Positions 9,985 to 21,567 are shown, counted from the stretch's first letter. The stretch: 64,000 nucleotides of DNA from Tragulus kanchil (GCA_022376925.1 JAIOJX010000025.1:96437608-96501607); one strand, 5' to 3'. Translations and numbers: made by a program. The notes: generated by a model from the sequence alone, not told the origin.

Positions 9985-10815
9985 AGTATAGAAACAGTGG
10001 GAATATATGCTGTTTATTGTGTATTCCAAGGACATGGGAGTGGATGAGGAGCCTCTAGTTGCCTGGGTCTAGCTCACAGGTCAATTGGAGGTCAACTCTT
10101 CTTGATGAACTCCTCCAATGGAAGGCTGGAACTTGCACTCGCATCTCCTGACCTCTGGGGAAGGGAGAGGGATAGGAGGTTGACTCAATCTCTAGTGATC
10201 AGGTATGCCTATGTAATTAATCCTCCTTAAAGCCAAGAAGGATGGGGTTCAGAGAGCTTCTGGGTTGGTGAATGTGTGGAGATTGGTAAGAGTGGTGTGC
10301 TTAGAGAACATGGACACTCTTATCCTTTCCCCTCTGCATCTCTTCCCTGTGGATATTTTTGAGTCATATCCTTTTATAGTAAACTGGTGATGTTGTAGAT
10401 AGAATGTTTCACAGAGTTCTGTGAGCTGCTTTAGCAAATTAATAGAACCTTTGGGGGCTGTGGGAATCCAACTTATAGGCAATTGGTCAGAAGTACAGGT
10501 AACAGTCTGGAGTTGTGATAGGCATTGATTGATAGGCATTGTGATGGGCATTGATGTCCAAGGAGGGAGTCATTGGGCCTCCAATCTATAGCTTGTTGGT
10601 TAGAAGCCATAGTCCCCAGTGGCTTGAGACTGGCCTCTAACATTGATGGGGGAGTCTTGTAAGACTGAGCCCTTAACCTGTAGGATCTAATGCTATCTCT
10701 GGGTAGACAGTATCCTAGTTGGGTTGTATTGCAAGATATCCAGCTGGTGTCCAGAGGATTGCTTGTTGGTGTGGGAGAAACTTCCTTCCCCCTACACATT
10801 GGAATTGGGTCCAAT
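9985..10815 (+). mobile_element. ERVL-type solo LTR
   Basis: A decayed mammalian LTR with, in order, 'catgcctatgtaat'-like sequence, 'gagttctgtgagctgcttta', 'gcaaattaatagaacc', 'gactgagcccttaacctg', 'ggatctaatgctatctctgg', 'ccagctggtgtccagagg' and 'gcttgttggtgtggg'. I recall this order from ERVL/MLT2-like LTRs, but cannot settle the subfamily. A short internal tandem repeat (gataggcattg units) lies at 10517-10555. No retroviral coding sequence flanks it. The start is approximate. Confidence 0.6.
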
Positions 10816-11292
10816 AATCTATAAAGAATGTGGGAAGGACATTTTAGGCTGGATAAAATACATGAGCAAAGGTGGGGAAAGTCAAAGGACATATCCTGGG
10901 AGTAGAGAATAAATGAATCTGACTGTAACCAAAGCTCTACTCTCATAAAATTGCTGCACTTCTAGATGCTCCACAAAATACAACATGGGTAACAGCTACT
11001 TTGAAACATAATTACATACTGCCTTAATATATATTTCTTAAACACATAAATTTATATTATATATGAAGGTGTCTATAAAGTTCTTGTGTAGTTTGAATTT
11101 GTAGTAAATTTACTCCTACATATAATGTAAACAATCTTCAAAATGAGACAGGAGAGGATTTACTTGGATTTAAAATCTTGAAATGCTAATGTTCAACAAG
11201 TCTACCATAATCTTGGATACATTTGGATATGGCCATTATTATGCACAGGGTTTATTATCTAGAAAGTAGAATATAGATATTGAAATAAATAT
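10816..11292. other. No gene or recognised repeat
   Basis: AT-rich unique-looking sequence. The last part is doubled by pair 5. No coding signal. Confidence 0.45.
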
Positions 11293-11302
11293 CTTATTTA
11301 AA

Positions 11303-11515
11303 CCTTTTTTTTTTTTTTGGCCACTTCTATTGATCTTTCCTTTATTTGTCTTTGGTCTTTGGCCCATATGGGCCTCCCATCACAGTGTCCTCTCTCGCTG
11401 CAGAGCAGTCCAGCCACTCTGTGGCACGTGGGATCTTCCCAGGCCAGGGATGGAACCAGCGCCCCTTGCACTGCAAGGTGGTGTCCTTACCCACTGGACC
11501 ACCAGGGAAACCCAG
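11303..11515 (-). repeat. CHR-1-like SINE, internally deleted variant
   Basis: Minus-strand member of about 213 bases. Compared with full-length copies it lacks the middle block between 'cagagca' and 'gtccagccactc', including the 'ggctctgggcgcatg' stretch. It has a T-run tail and a 10-base target-site duplication 'cttatttaaa' at 11293-11302 and 11516-11525. All three frames are open across it, which produces spurious peptides. Confidence 0.85.
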
Positions 11516-11650
11516 CTTATTTAAATCTTGAATAATTAACTTCTGTTGGAAGTTTGCATATTGTCTAAATGTAAAGCAGACATAATTTGTTTACTATTCA
11601 CATTGAACTAGGCCTTTATGTACACCTTGTACTTAGAGGACACACATACA

Positions 11651-11842
11651 CAACAGTAGTTCTCAAACTTGAATATGCATCAGAAATACCTAGGTGGCTT
11701 GTTAAAACACAGATTTACTGGGTCTTCCCTGAGAGATTATGATTTCATTTATCTAGAATAGGACCCAACATTTTGTTTTTCTAATAAGCTTCTAGATGAA
11801 TGCTTTTGCTGCTAATAGGGTGCTGCACTGAGAGAACCATGG
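11651..11842 (+). mobile_element. MER5A (hAT-Charlie non-autonomous DNA transposon)
   Basis: 'cagtagttctcaaacttgaa', 'tgcatcagaaatacctagg', 'cttgttaaaacacagattt', 'atttatctagaatagg' and 'tttctaataagcttc' follow the MER5A consensus from its 5' inverted repeat to near its end. It is about 190 bases, typical of the family, and is repeated at 12757-12948. Confidence 0.85.
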
Positions 11843-11882
11843 GTTTATAAAATACACTGAACAAATTACATTGAGGGGGTAC

Positions 11883-11945
11883 ATTCTGTTTCCTTCCTTT
11901 CTTCCTTTCCATCCTTTGCTCCCTTTCTTCCTTTCTGTTCTCTTG
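11883..11945. repeat. TTCC/TTTC microsatellite-like tract
   Basis: Interrupted (ttcc)n and (tttc)n units; second copy at 12989-13051. Confidence 0.8.
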
Positions 11946-12408
11946 GCCCCTTGCTTCCACTGTCTCTCTTCTATGTATTGTAAGTTATGTATGTGTTTCT
12001 CCAGATGGGGCTGATTTGACATGACAAATGTTGCCAATTTTCGGTGATTCTAGCTAACAGGAAAGAATGAAATGATCACTTATTTCCTCTTGTCCTGGTG
12101 GTTGCCATGGTCTTTTTTTACTTTTCCTTGCTTGCCATCTCCTTTTCCAGTTGTCTTCCCTACACAGTTGTCAGTTGCTGTATTAAAACAGGTCACTTCT
12201 TGAAACTTCTAGTGACTTCCACTAATATTCAGTAGTTACATATAATGTCTTTGACAGGAGAGGATTTACTTGGATTTAAAATCTTGAAATGCTAATGTTC
12301 AACAAGTCTACCATAATCTTGGATACATTTGGATATGGCCATTATTATGCACAGGGTTTATTATCTAGAAAGTAGAATATAGATATTGAAATAAATATCT
12401 TATTTAAA

Positions 12409-12621
12409 CCTTTTTTTTTTTTTTGGCCACTTCTATTGATCTTTCCTTTATTTGTCTTTGGTCTTTGGCCCATATGGGCCTCCCATCACAGTGTCCTCTC
12501 TCGCTGCAGAGCAGTCCAGCCACTCTGTGGCACGTGGGATCTTCCCAGGCCAGGGATGGAACCAGCGCCCCTTGCACTGCAAGGTGGTGTCCTTACCCAC
12601 TGGACCACCAGGGAAACCCAG
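12409..12621 (-). repeat. CHR-1-like SINE, duplicate of the one at 11303
   Basis: The same internally deleted insertion with the same target-site duplication, carried by the second copy of pair 5. Confidence 0.85.
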
Positions 12622-12756
12622 CTTATTTAAATCTTGAATAATTAACTTCTGTTGGAAGTTTGCATATTGTCTAAATGTAAAGCAGACATAATTTGTTTAC
12701 TATTCACATTGAACTAGGCCTTTATGTACACCTTGTACTTAGAGGACACACATACA

Positions 12757-12948
12757 CAACAGTAGTTCTCAAACTTGAATATGCATCAGAAATACCTAGG
12801 TGGCTTGTTAAAACACAGATTTACTGGGTCTTCCCTGAGAGATTATGATTTCATTTATCTAGAATAGGACCCAACATTTTGTTTTTCTAATAAGCTTCTA
12901 GATGAATGCTTTTGCTGCTAATAGGGTGCTGCACTGAGAGAACCATGG
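12757..12948 (+). mobile_element. MER5A, duplicate of the one at 11651
   Basis: Identical in appearance to the element at 11651 at an offset of 1106 bases; it is the same insertion. Confidence 0.85.
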
Positions 12949-13242
12949 GTTTATAAAATACACTGAACAAATTACATTGAGGGGGTACATTCTGTTTCCT
13001 TCCTTTCTTCCTTTCCATCCTTTGCTCCCTTTCTTCCTTTCTGTTCTCTTGGCCCCTTGCTTCCACTGTCTCTCTTCTATGTATTGTAAGTTATGTATGT
13101 GTTTCTCCAGATGGGGCTGATTTGACATGACAAATGTTGCCAATTTTCGGTGATTCTAGCTAACAGGAAAGAATGAAATGATCACTTATTTCCTCTTGTC
13201 CTGGTGGTTGCCATGGTCTTTTTTTACTTTTCCTTGCTTGCC

Positions 13243-15448
13243 ATCTCCTTTTCCAGTTGTCTTCCCTACACAGTTGTCAGTTGCTGTATTAAAACAGGTC
13301 ACTTCTTGAAACTTCTAGTGACTTCCACTAATATTCAGGTAGAGGGGGAATTCAGACTCAGCTCTAAATTTGAAGCAAGTAATGCTTTTTAACTACTACA
13401 ATGTCCTGTCTTCCACATGTGTGTGAATGTAATGGGTAATTGAAACATAAACTTTCCCAATTTAGGAGATAATTTAGACCTTATTTCTCATTAAGTAAAT
13501 TTTGAACTATAAACAAATTGTTTGGTTTAAGTCTACAAACATTTAATAAATTTCTATGATGGATGTAGCATTGTGTGCATGATGATATCCTTTCTACTTT
13601 ATGAACATGCCTTTGAATTTGAATAATAGCATGGTCAAAGAAACCAAAAAAAAACAACACTCTTCAGAACAACATGAGGTAGATGAGACAGTCATTCCCA
13701 GAGACTGCGAAGAGCACATGGTTTAAAAAAAACCTTTCATTAAAATCTGTCTCTAAAAACTCTGGCTCACCTATTCTGGAAGATAACTAAGAATTGTATA
13801 GAATTAACTTGAATTCTAGCATCAACTCTTCTAAAAGTAGTCTGTGTGTTTTTTTTTTTTTTTTTTTAATAAGTTCACTTTAAATCTCTGTTTCATCTGT
13901 AAGATGAAGGGCCAGGTCAGGGTTATCTTGAGAGTTCCTTGCCGTATTCTAGGATTGCAGTGTCTGTGGACAAACACACATAGATAGTCTTTAATTATAT
14001 GTCTGCAAAGGCATTTAGGAGGCCAATTCCATCTGCTCCTAAAGTCTTAACCTTTACTAATTACTTGTTTGCCAAAGCCAGCTACGTTGTTAGGAGGGGC
14101 AGAGGAGCAGAGAAGTCCTTTGGACCATTAGCTTTCTACTTCTGGGTTTTCACTGTAAAATATTCCCTAGGACTTGGGAGCCAGATGGCAACATTTTTGA
14201 AGATGCACTAAGGATTTGAATTCTGGTTCCTATTAAATATCACATGTAAATTATTAATCTGTGGCAGATGTAACTTGCATATTATTACACTACATTAAAC
14301 ATTAATGTTGCAGAGTCTAGCCTATGGACCACAGGGATTAATTCCTTAGATCTCCTTTTCCAGTTGTCTTCCCTACACAGTTGTCAGTTGCTGTATTAAA
14401 ACAGGTCACTTCTTGAAACTTCTAGTGACTTCCACTAATATTCAGGTAGAGGGGGAATTCAGACTCAGCTCTAAATTTGAAGCAAGTAATGCTTTTTAAC
14501 TACTACAATGTCCTGTCTTCCACATGTGTGTGAATGTAATGGGTAATTGAAACATAAACTTTCCCAATTTAGGAGATAATTTAGACCTTATTTCTCATTA
14601 AGTAAATTTTGAACTATAAACAAATTGTTTGGTTTAAGTCTACAAACATTTAATAAATTTCTATGATGGATGTAGCATTGTGTGCATGATGATATCCTTT
14701 CTACTTTATGAACATGCCTTTGAATTTGAATAATAGCATGGTCAAAGAAACCAAAAAAAAACAACACTCTTCAGAACAACATGAGGTAGATGAGACAGTC
14801 ATTCCCAGAGACTGCGAAGAGCACATGGTTTAAAAAAAACCTTTCATTAAAATCTGTCTCTAAAAACTCTGGCTCACCTATTCTGGAAGATAACTAAGAA
14901 TTGTATAGAATTAACTTGAATTCTAGCATCAACTCTTCTAAAAGTAGTCTGTGTGTTTTTTTTTTTTTTTTTTAATAAGTTCACTTTAAATCTCTGTTTC
15001 ATCTGTAAGATGAAGGGCCAGGTCAGGGTTATCTTGAGAGTTCCTTGCCGTATTCTAGGATTGCAGTGTCTGTGGACAAACACACATAGATAGTCTTTAA
15101 TTATATGTCTGCAAAGGCATTTAGGAGGCCAATTCCATCTGCTCCTAAAGTCTTAACCTTTACTAATTACTTGTTTGCCAAAGCCAGCTACGTTGTTAGG
15201 AGGGGCAGAGGAGCAGAGAAGTCCTTTGGACCATTAGCTTTCTACTTCTGGGTTTTCACTGTAAAATATTCCCTAGGACTTGGGAGCCAGATGGCAACAT
15301 TTTTGAAGATGCACTAAGGATTTGAATTCTGGTTCCTATTAAATATCACATGTAAATTATTAATCTGTGGCAGATGTAACTTGCATATTATTACACTACA
15401 TTAAACATTAATGTTGCAGAGTCTAGCCTATGGACCACAGGGATTTCC
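13243..15448 (+). repeat. Direct duplication pair 6 (offset 1107/1106)
   Basis: Bases 13243-14349 recur at 14350-15448. The first copy ends with a garbled 'ggattaattccttag' where the second reads 'ggatttcctgagg'. The first ~95 bases are also present at 12138-12233, giving three copies. Apart from a long T-run (about 13850-13867) the unit has no recognised repeat or gene. Confidence 0.95.
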
Positions 15449-15582
15449 TGAGGGACCACCATTGGTCCTCCAATTGAAACTCAGATATAGAATCTAGGTA
15501 AATTAGGCAAAAGTCTTTAGAAGGAATATTTATTACTAATGTGGTATGCAGAGAACACGAGCAGTGTTCCAAAGTAAATGAT

Positions 15583-15710
15583 AATATCTAGCATTCATTG
15601 AGGTCTTACTTGTGCTAAGTCGTCTTCTAAATGCTTAACACATGTTGATAAATTTTGTTTTCCTGACAACTCTCTAAGGTAAACATTATTACTTATTATT
15701 TTTAGGGAAA
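15583..15710 (-). repeat. MIR fragment
   Basis: 'ctagcattcattgaggtctt', 'gtgctaagtcgtcttctaaa', 'tgcttaacacatgttgataa' and 'aaggtaaacattattac' match the reverse MIR start through its core. Confidence 0.65.
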
Positions 15711-15714
15711 AATC

Positions 15715-15960
15715 TTTACTAAGTACCAACCCTGCTCTGGGAACTGTTCTAGGAAGTGTGGGTACATAGGTGAAATAAGACATTACCATGGTTTTATGGA
15801 GCTTACTTTCTGATGATAAGAGACAGATAATAGACCCCCCAAACTAATAAGTGGACAAAATAATTTCAGAGAAGGATAGTGCCATGAAGCAAATATTACA
15901 GTTATGTGATCGCAAGAAAGAACTATGGAGTTATTATAGGTGGCTGGCCAGGAAAATCCT
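15715..15960. repeat. L2-like fragment
   Basis: 'tactaagtaccaaccctgc', 'gggaactgttctagga', 'tttatggagcttactttctg' and 'gacagataatag' are hallmarks of an L2-related ancient repeat. I do not fix the strand. Confidence 0.55.
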
Positions 15961-16081
15961 AAGGAGGAGACTTTTGGACTAGTGGTTCTAGGTCAATTGA
16001 CTTAATAGCAGTTTCCTAAAAACAACTGGACTAATAATGGTTTTTTAGATCACCAATGTGTTAGAATATCAATTTGCCCAA

Positions 16082-16215
16082 ACTTGTTTTTTTATTTTAT
16101 TTTATTTTTTACAGAGTTCTGTTGTTTAGTGCCACAGATCTGCCTGAATCTGCCATGGACGTACATAGGTCGCCCTTCCCAGAACCTGACGTCTTTCTCC
16201 CTCCCCATCTAATAA
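16082..16215 (-). repeat. Ruminant L1 3' UTR fragment
   Basis: The (tttta)n tract and 'acagagttctgttgttt' followed by 'ccatggacgtacatagg' and 'ctttctccctccccatc' are the reverse of the tail seen in the L1 at 33500-35104 ('aacaacaaaaccctgtaaa'). It is a short 5'-truncated insertion. Confidence 0.6.
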
Positions 16216-17301
16216 GCTGTCTATAAATTGGATAGCACTTAATATACTAGCACTCCATGATCAGTTAATGTATGATGTATTTGTAAGATGAGAATTTCTC
16301 AAGTAATGTGAATTTTAGCCGTGTGCATGCTACTGTTGTCAAGAATATTATAAACAGTAGTGTGGCTTTTTGTTTTCCAAAGTATTTTCTGTTTAGTCTA
16401 CAGCTTTTTTTTTTTTTTTGCTCAGTTTGCATGTGTTTGGATTATTCCATTTTCAAATTTTCAATCGGCTTGTCTTTGAATGGCTTGAAATAGATTGTAG
16501 AAAGAAACGTTTGGCTGCTCTAGTGTAAAAGCAAATATAAATTAAACCAGTGTAAAAATAAATACAAATTAAACAGAATACATATAAGTCTGGAAATTGC
16601 TACTATCACTTTAGCCTTTCTTCAGGTTGGTCAGTGTTTTCCTCTCCTAGGACACTGGTGCCAGGAAAATGACTTGTTACCATCTCTTCGGTAGCACTAT
16701 CTTTGGAACCTTCTCTCCTCTTTTGGGGGACATTTTCTTTTATCTTTGTTGCTTTCCTTAGAAATCAGTCAAGCCCCTACCTATTTCAGCTCTCCTCAAT
16801 TTTTATCTCTGTTTACTTGATAGCGAATAAAGATCAAAAGCTGTATGCTTATTGCATCGAAACTCATTCTAGTCTACTTGAAAATGACTTTTCTTTATTA
16901 CAGAGCCTAGAGAGCCAAACACAACCTTCGTTAAACTACTTTTTAGGGAGAGCACAGGCACATGGCCCAGGATCTGTCAATCAAAAGACCTCAGATTTGG
17001 AAATGAAAATAAGTAAAGGAAAGGGGCAGTATGCCACAGAGAGACCAACCGTCTAGAATGGTCCTTTGGTTGGCTAGAATGTTTTCTCTAGATTTATTTT
17101 ACCTAGCTGCATCTATCCTGGATTATGTAGCATAAATCTGGTAATTCTGGCCTCACAGAGATTATGTGGATCACATAATATCTTTTAAGGAATTACTTTA
17201 TGTTTAAACTGACTGGAGTGAATTCTGTTGTCTTTTATGAAGAACTCTGATCAACATAACTGATGTACTTACATTTTATTGAGGTACTTGATGATGGTGC
17301 C
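16216..17301. other. No gene or recognised repeat
   Basis: Unique-looking AT-rich DNA. The longest open frame (16703-17056, 117 codons, plus strand) shows no domain I recognise, lacks a convincing start context and ends without a partner exon. I read it as chance. Confidence 0.5.
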
Positions 17302-17710
17302 TTAGTCTCTTTGGGCTGCTGTAACAACCACAGACTGGCTGACTTACAAACAACATTTATTTCTTATCATTCTGAAGGAGGTTGGATTAAGTGCATACTC
17401 AAGTTATGGAAGAGATAGGAAAAAGTATTAAATAAATTATTTGATAAATATATACTTGAAAGCTTCTGGTTATTTGAGGGGTTGGATCATTTGGGTTCCA
17501 GTAAATTCTCCCATGTATTTATGCCATAGTGAAAAAAAATGCCAACACATCTCTGAAAAAATTATGAATTTAATCACAAAACAATCTTTCTGATGCCAGA
17601 GTCCAAAGGGCAAGTTTTCCTCTTATCAATGGAAAGATTTGGCTTGATAGTTGTAGAATTTCTTCTTTTTCTTTCCTGCCTTCCTCTTTTTACTCTTTCT
17701 CCTCCTCTTT

Positions 17711-18034
17711 TTTTTTTTTAATTTTTTTTTTTAATGGTTTCTTTTTTGGGGTGGACGGGTTGGGGGGGGGTTGGCGGGCCACTTCTATTGGTCTTTCATT
17801 CATCTATTTTCATCCATCTTTGTTCCTTGGCCCATGTGGGCCTCCCATCGCGGTGGCCTCTGTTGTCGCAGAGCACCGGCTCTGGGCGCATGTGCTCCAG
17901 AGCTCCGGCTCGGTAATTGGACACATCCGTCCAGCCGCTCCGCGGCACATGGGATCTTCCCAGGCAAGGGATCGAACCTGCGCCCCTTGCATTGCAAAGC
18001 GGTGTCCTTACCCACTGGACCACCAGGGAAGCCC
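17711..18034 (-). repeat. CHR-1-like SINE, CpG-rich full-length copy
   Basis: The least decayed member. On the minus strand the head reads from 18034, box B lies in 'ggatcgaacctgc' (reverse), and CpGs survive in 'ccatcgcggtggcc', 'ccagccgctccgcggcac' and 'ggctcggtaattgg'. The 3' tail ends in an unusual G/T-rich and T-rich stretch (17711-17775). A 13-base target-site duplication 'tctcctcctcttt' lies at 17698-17710 and 18035-18047. Retained CpGs suggest recent insertion. Open frames on both strands here (up to 101 codons) are SINE by-products. Confidence 0.9.
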
Positions 18035-18775
18035 TCTCCTCCTCTTTAGTTAAAAATAAATCTCTATTGAAGTTTAAAATTGACATCTTGGTGCTTAATC
18101 CAGAATTAACTTCTGTCAGTTTCTGGACATGGCCTTTATTTCAGATGATTTATAAGGAACTGTTGATTTTATCTGGGGTTTGCTCAAGTACTATTAGCAC
18201 CAAGAATAGTAATTTCATATAAAATAATCAGAAAAAGCTTTAGTAGTCATAGGTTACTAACAGGAAAAAGTGTTATTTTTTATGCACTAGGGCAAATTCA
18301 GTCATTTTTGTTTTATTTTTTTTTAATATGTCTAAATATTTTGTAATTTTTGCACTTTTGGAGAGTTTTAGTCTCTTTGGGCTGCTGTAACAACCACAGA
18401 CTGGCTGACTTACAAACAACATTTATTTCTTATCATTCTGAAGGAGGTTGGATTAAGTGCATACTCAAGTTATGGAAGAGATAGGAAAAGTATTAAATAA
18501 ATTATTTGATAAATATATACTTGAAAGCTTCTGGTTATTTGAGGGGTTGGATCATTTGGGTTCCAGTAAATTCTCCCATGTATTTATGCCATAGTGAAAA
18601 AAAATGCCAACACATCTCTGAAAAAATTATGAATTTAATCACAAAACAATCTTTCTGATGCCAGAGTCCAAAGGGCAAGTTTTCCTCTTATCAATGGAAA
18701 GATTTGGCTTGATAGTTGTAGAATTTCTTCTTTTTCTTTCCTGCCTTCCTCTTTTTACTCTTTCTCCTCCTCTTT

Positions 18776-19099
18776 TTTTTTTTTAATTTTTTTTTTTAAT
18801 GGTTTCTTTTTTGGGGTGGACGGGTTGGGGGGGGGTTGGCGGGCCACTTCTATTGGTCTTTCATTCATCTATTTTCATCCATCTTTGTTCCTTGGCCCAT
18901 GTGGGCCTCCCATCGCGGTGGCCTCTGTTGTCGCAGAGCACCGGCTCTGGGCGCATGTGCTCCAGAGCTCCGGCTCGGTAATTGGACACATCCGTCCAGC
19001 CGCTCCGCGGCACATGGGATCTTCCCAGGCAAGGGATCGAACCTGCGCCCCTTGCATTGCAAAGCGGTGTCCTTACCCACTGGACCACCAGGGAAGCCC
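18776..19099 (-). repeat. CHR-1-like SINE, duplicate of the one at 17711
   Basis: The same insertion, offset 1065, with the same target-site duplication. It should be counted once. Confidence 0.9.
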
Positions 19100-19396
19100 T
19101 CTCCTCCTCTTTAGTTAAAAATAAATCTCTATTGAAGTTTAAAATTGACATCTTGGTGCTTAATCCAGAATTAACTTCTGTCAGTTTCTGGACATGGCCT
19201 TTATTTCAGATGATTTATAAGGAACTGTTGATTTTATCTGGGGTTTGCTCAAGTACTATTAGCACCAAGAATAGTAATTTCATATAAAATAATCAGAAAA
19301 AGCTTTAGTAGTCATAGGTTACTAACAGGAAAAAGTGTTATTTTTTATGCACTAGGGCAAATTCAGTCATTTTTGTTTTATTTTTTTTTAAATATG

Positions 19397-20520
19397 CTAA
19401 AACTGAAAACATATTTTGTCAGCCACCTCCTCCTTTGTCTTCTTCAAAGTCCATATGTTCTTCAGGGAAAAGTTGAATTCAGCTTCATTTGAGTCTTTGG
19501 AAAAATTTAAAAGAAACATTCGATGTGCAGGTTTTCTAGGTATTTAGAAATCAGATCTAAAATCAATTGTTTGGGCAAAATTCAAGTTGCATTTTCTCAA
19601 CACTTTAAAAATATTTGTGTCAGATTCAGAAGTTTAATCTTCTGCTACTTGGAAGTAGATGCACACACTGGCAGGGCGTATTTACACGTTGCTTATTTTT
19701 CTGTAGACTTTAAGGGGTCATAAATTTTGTCCACATTTATTATTCAATTGTCCACATTCATATTCAGTAAACATGTTTTGCTTTGAACTAGCATCTGGGT
19801 ATAGTTGCTTTTGTGACTCCCCCCCCCCTCTCACGAGTAAAGTGGATTCATTTTCTTAGCAGAATACATTACTGTGTGTGTCAAGCAATATTGAGAGAAA
19901 ATAACCAGTTGAGTGTTGTTGAAAGGATCTGAGCCTCCTAAAGTCTATTTGCATCTGCTCTGGATTGGGCTTGGACCTACTTTTTATAGTAGGTTCAGGC
20001 TCTGTTTGAGTCCAGATTAAGATATCCTTCAAATGAGAGAAGCACATGTGTGGAACTGAGTATAGGAGACCATTTGGTGCTAATCCATTTCATTATCATC
20101 ATATGATGATGTGACCCCCCATGAACATATTTTTCTTCTCCTTGCGTCAAGCTTCCTTATCTAAAATAGAAGGGGTTACTGCTTTCAAACTGGGTGGGCT
20201 CTTTGGAGCTCTGTGGTTCCAAAAGCTGTCTCCAGAGCTTCTTGGCTTTTACAGGATCCATATATAAAGATTTTGCAGAACTGTGCTTTTGATTACAAGG
20301 ATTCTTCTGCTTCAGAACAAAGAGGAAACAACTCTTGTATTTTATATTTTTAAGTTTTCTTATTTAACTTTAAGTTATTTAACTTAGTGAACAATTGCTG
20401 TCTTTTCAAGGGTTTTAAATCACCTACGAAAAATGATATCTGGATCTGAGTTCAGTAAATAGAAACTTGGTTTTATTTGTGGATGCTGATCTATCTTTCA
20501 TTCCATGGTCCACAAATGTG
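19397..20520. other. No gene or recognised repeat
   Basis: Unique-looking sequence with a C-run at 19817-19826. No exon-like frame or named repeat was seen. Confidence 0.45.
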
Positions 20521-20524
20521 AAAT

Positions 20525-20960
20525 TGCTTCTCTGCTATTTGAAACATACTGTTGGGTTTTAAAAATGGCCTACATTATAAGCACTTTGGAAAAACTGATA
20601 ATATCTCCCACAACTAAACATATGCATAACCTATGACCAGAGATTCTATTGCTAGATAAGTGTCCAACAGAAGTGAATGTATTTCCCAAAAGTGTGTCCA
20701 ATAATGTTCATAGTAGCATTATCTGTCTTAATTCAAAAAATGGAGACCCTAAATGATCATCAGCAGTAGAAAAGATAAACAAATTTGTGTTACACTATCA
20801 TAATGGAATATTACTCAGCATTGAAAATGATCGATCTACAACTGCACAGCACATATAGATGAATCTCACAAACATAAAAATTATACTATTACAAATTCAT
20901 TTGTAAAATATAAAAACAGGCAAAACTAATCTATGTTTTTTAAGTCAGAATTGTGGACTC
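20525..20960 (+). repeat. Old L1 (L1M-type) ORF2 3' fragment
   Basis: 'atgaccagagattctattgct', 'atgttcatagtagcattat', 'aatggaatattactcagc' and 'agatgaatctcacaaacat' follow the end of L1 ORF2 and its 3' flank. The coding frame is fully decayed. Confidence 0.7.
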
Positions 20961-21333
20961 CATTGTAGGGGGAGAAGAAACTGGGAAGGGATTATGAGTG
21001 TGGACTTCCAGGATGCTGATAGTGGACTGTTTCTTAATCTGGGTTCTGGTACACATGTGTGCTCAGCTGGTGAAGACAGAGTAAACTGTCACTTATGTTG
21101 TATCTTTTTAAATGTACATTGTATTTATTTAAAAAAATCCTCTAGATTGTCTTCTCATATCTGCTTCCTAAGATTAGTTAGTGCAAAAGAAAATAGAATA
21201 GACATGGGAAAACTTATGACTGTCCCAGTTTACTCTTTGAAATGGAAACTAAAACAGGGTTAGTGGCCTCAATGATTGGAGAAGAGGAGTTCAGGGAGGT
21301 TGAGGCAGCTAAAATTTAAGGACAGAGAGGAGG

Positions 21334-21378
21334 AAGCTAGAGAAAGTGAGAGAGAGAGCATGCGAGAGAGTCAGAGAT
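21334..21378. repeat. GA-rich microsatellite-like tract
   Basis: (ga)n units interrupted by 'catgc'. Confidence 0.65.
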
Positions 21379-21567
21379 CAACAGAAGGGTCCCTCTAATC
21401 TTTGATCAAGTACTAATACATGTGTGAATGAGAAGAAAATGTCTGAGGCGAGTGAAAGAATCACTTAAATAATAACCGAAATTTTTCTGAAGCTTACTAA
21501 CAAATAATGGTATCCACAAAGCCATGGCTTGTTATTTTAGGAGATTTGTTAAAATCTTTTGTGGGGG

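Larger units (their letters stand above)
7969..10339 (+). repeat. Direct duplication pair 4 (offset 1184)
   Basis: Bases 7969-9152 recur at 9153-10339. This is the longest of the offsets. A mismatch sits close to the end of copy 1 ('ctttccactctgcat' against 'ctttcccctctgcat'). The unit contains the LTR 3' end, unrecognised sequence at 8228-8800 and the start of an ERVL-type LTR. Confidence 0.95.
11113..13339 (+). repeat. Direct duplication pair 5 (offset 1106)
   Basis: Bases 11113-12236 recur at 12237-13339. The first ~15 bases of the second copy are damaged: 'tataatgtctttgacagg' replaces a longer 'tataatgtaaac...gagacagg', after which the copies run in register. The unit contains a SINE, a MER5A and a TTCC tract. 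Confidence 0.95.
17302..19396 (+). repeat. Direct duplication pair 7 (offset 1066/1065)
   Basis: Bases 17302-18367 recur at 18368-19396. One difference is a single A in a homopolymer (17410 region). The last ~50 bases of copy 1 (18320-18367) are unlike copy 2. The unit starts with an old interspersed repeat ('tttgggctgctgtaacaac') and holds a CpG-rich SINE. Confidence 0.95.

Noticed and set aside
6785..10815. An intact endogenous retrovirus between two LTRs
   Set aside because: The LTRs at 6785 and 9985 belong to different families and no internal gag, pol or env-like sequence lies between them. Apparent extra LTR copies come from the duplications.
10473..10946. 157-codon minus-strand frame, the longest in the window
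   Set aside because: It lies across the 3' half of an ERVL-type LTR on the antisense strand, with no domain or homologue I recognise.
17751..18053. 100-codon open frame as a protein gene
   Set aside because: It lies inside a SINE and is matched by equally long frames on both strands. The same peptide occurs in other copies of the family.
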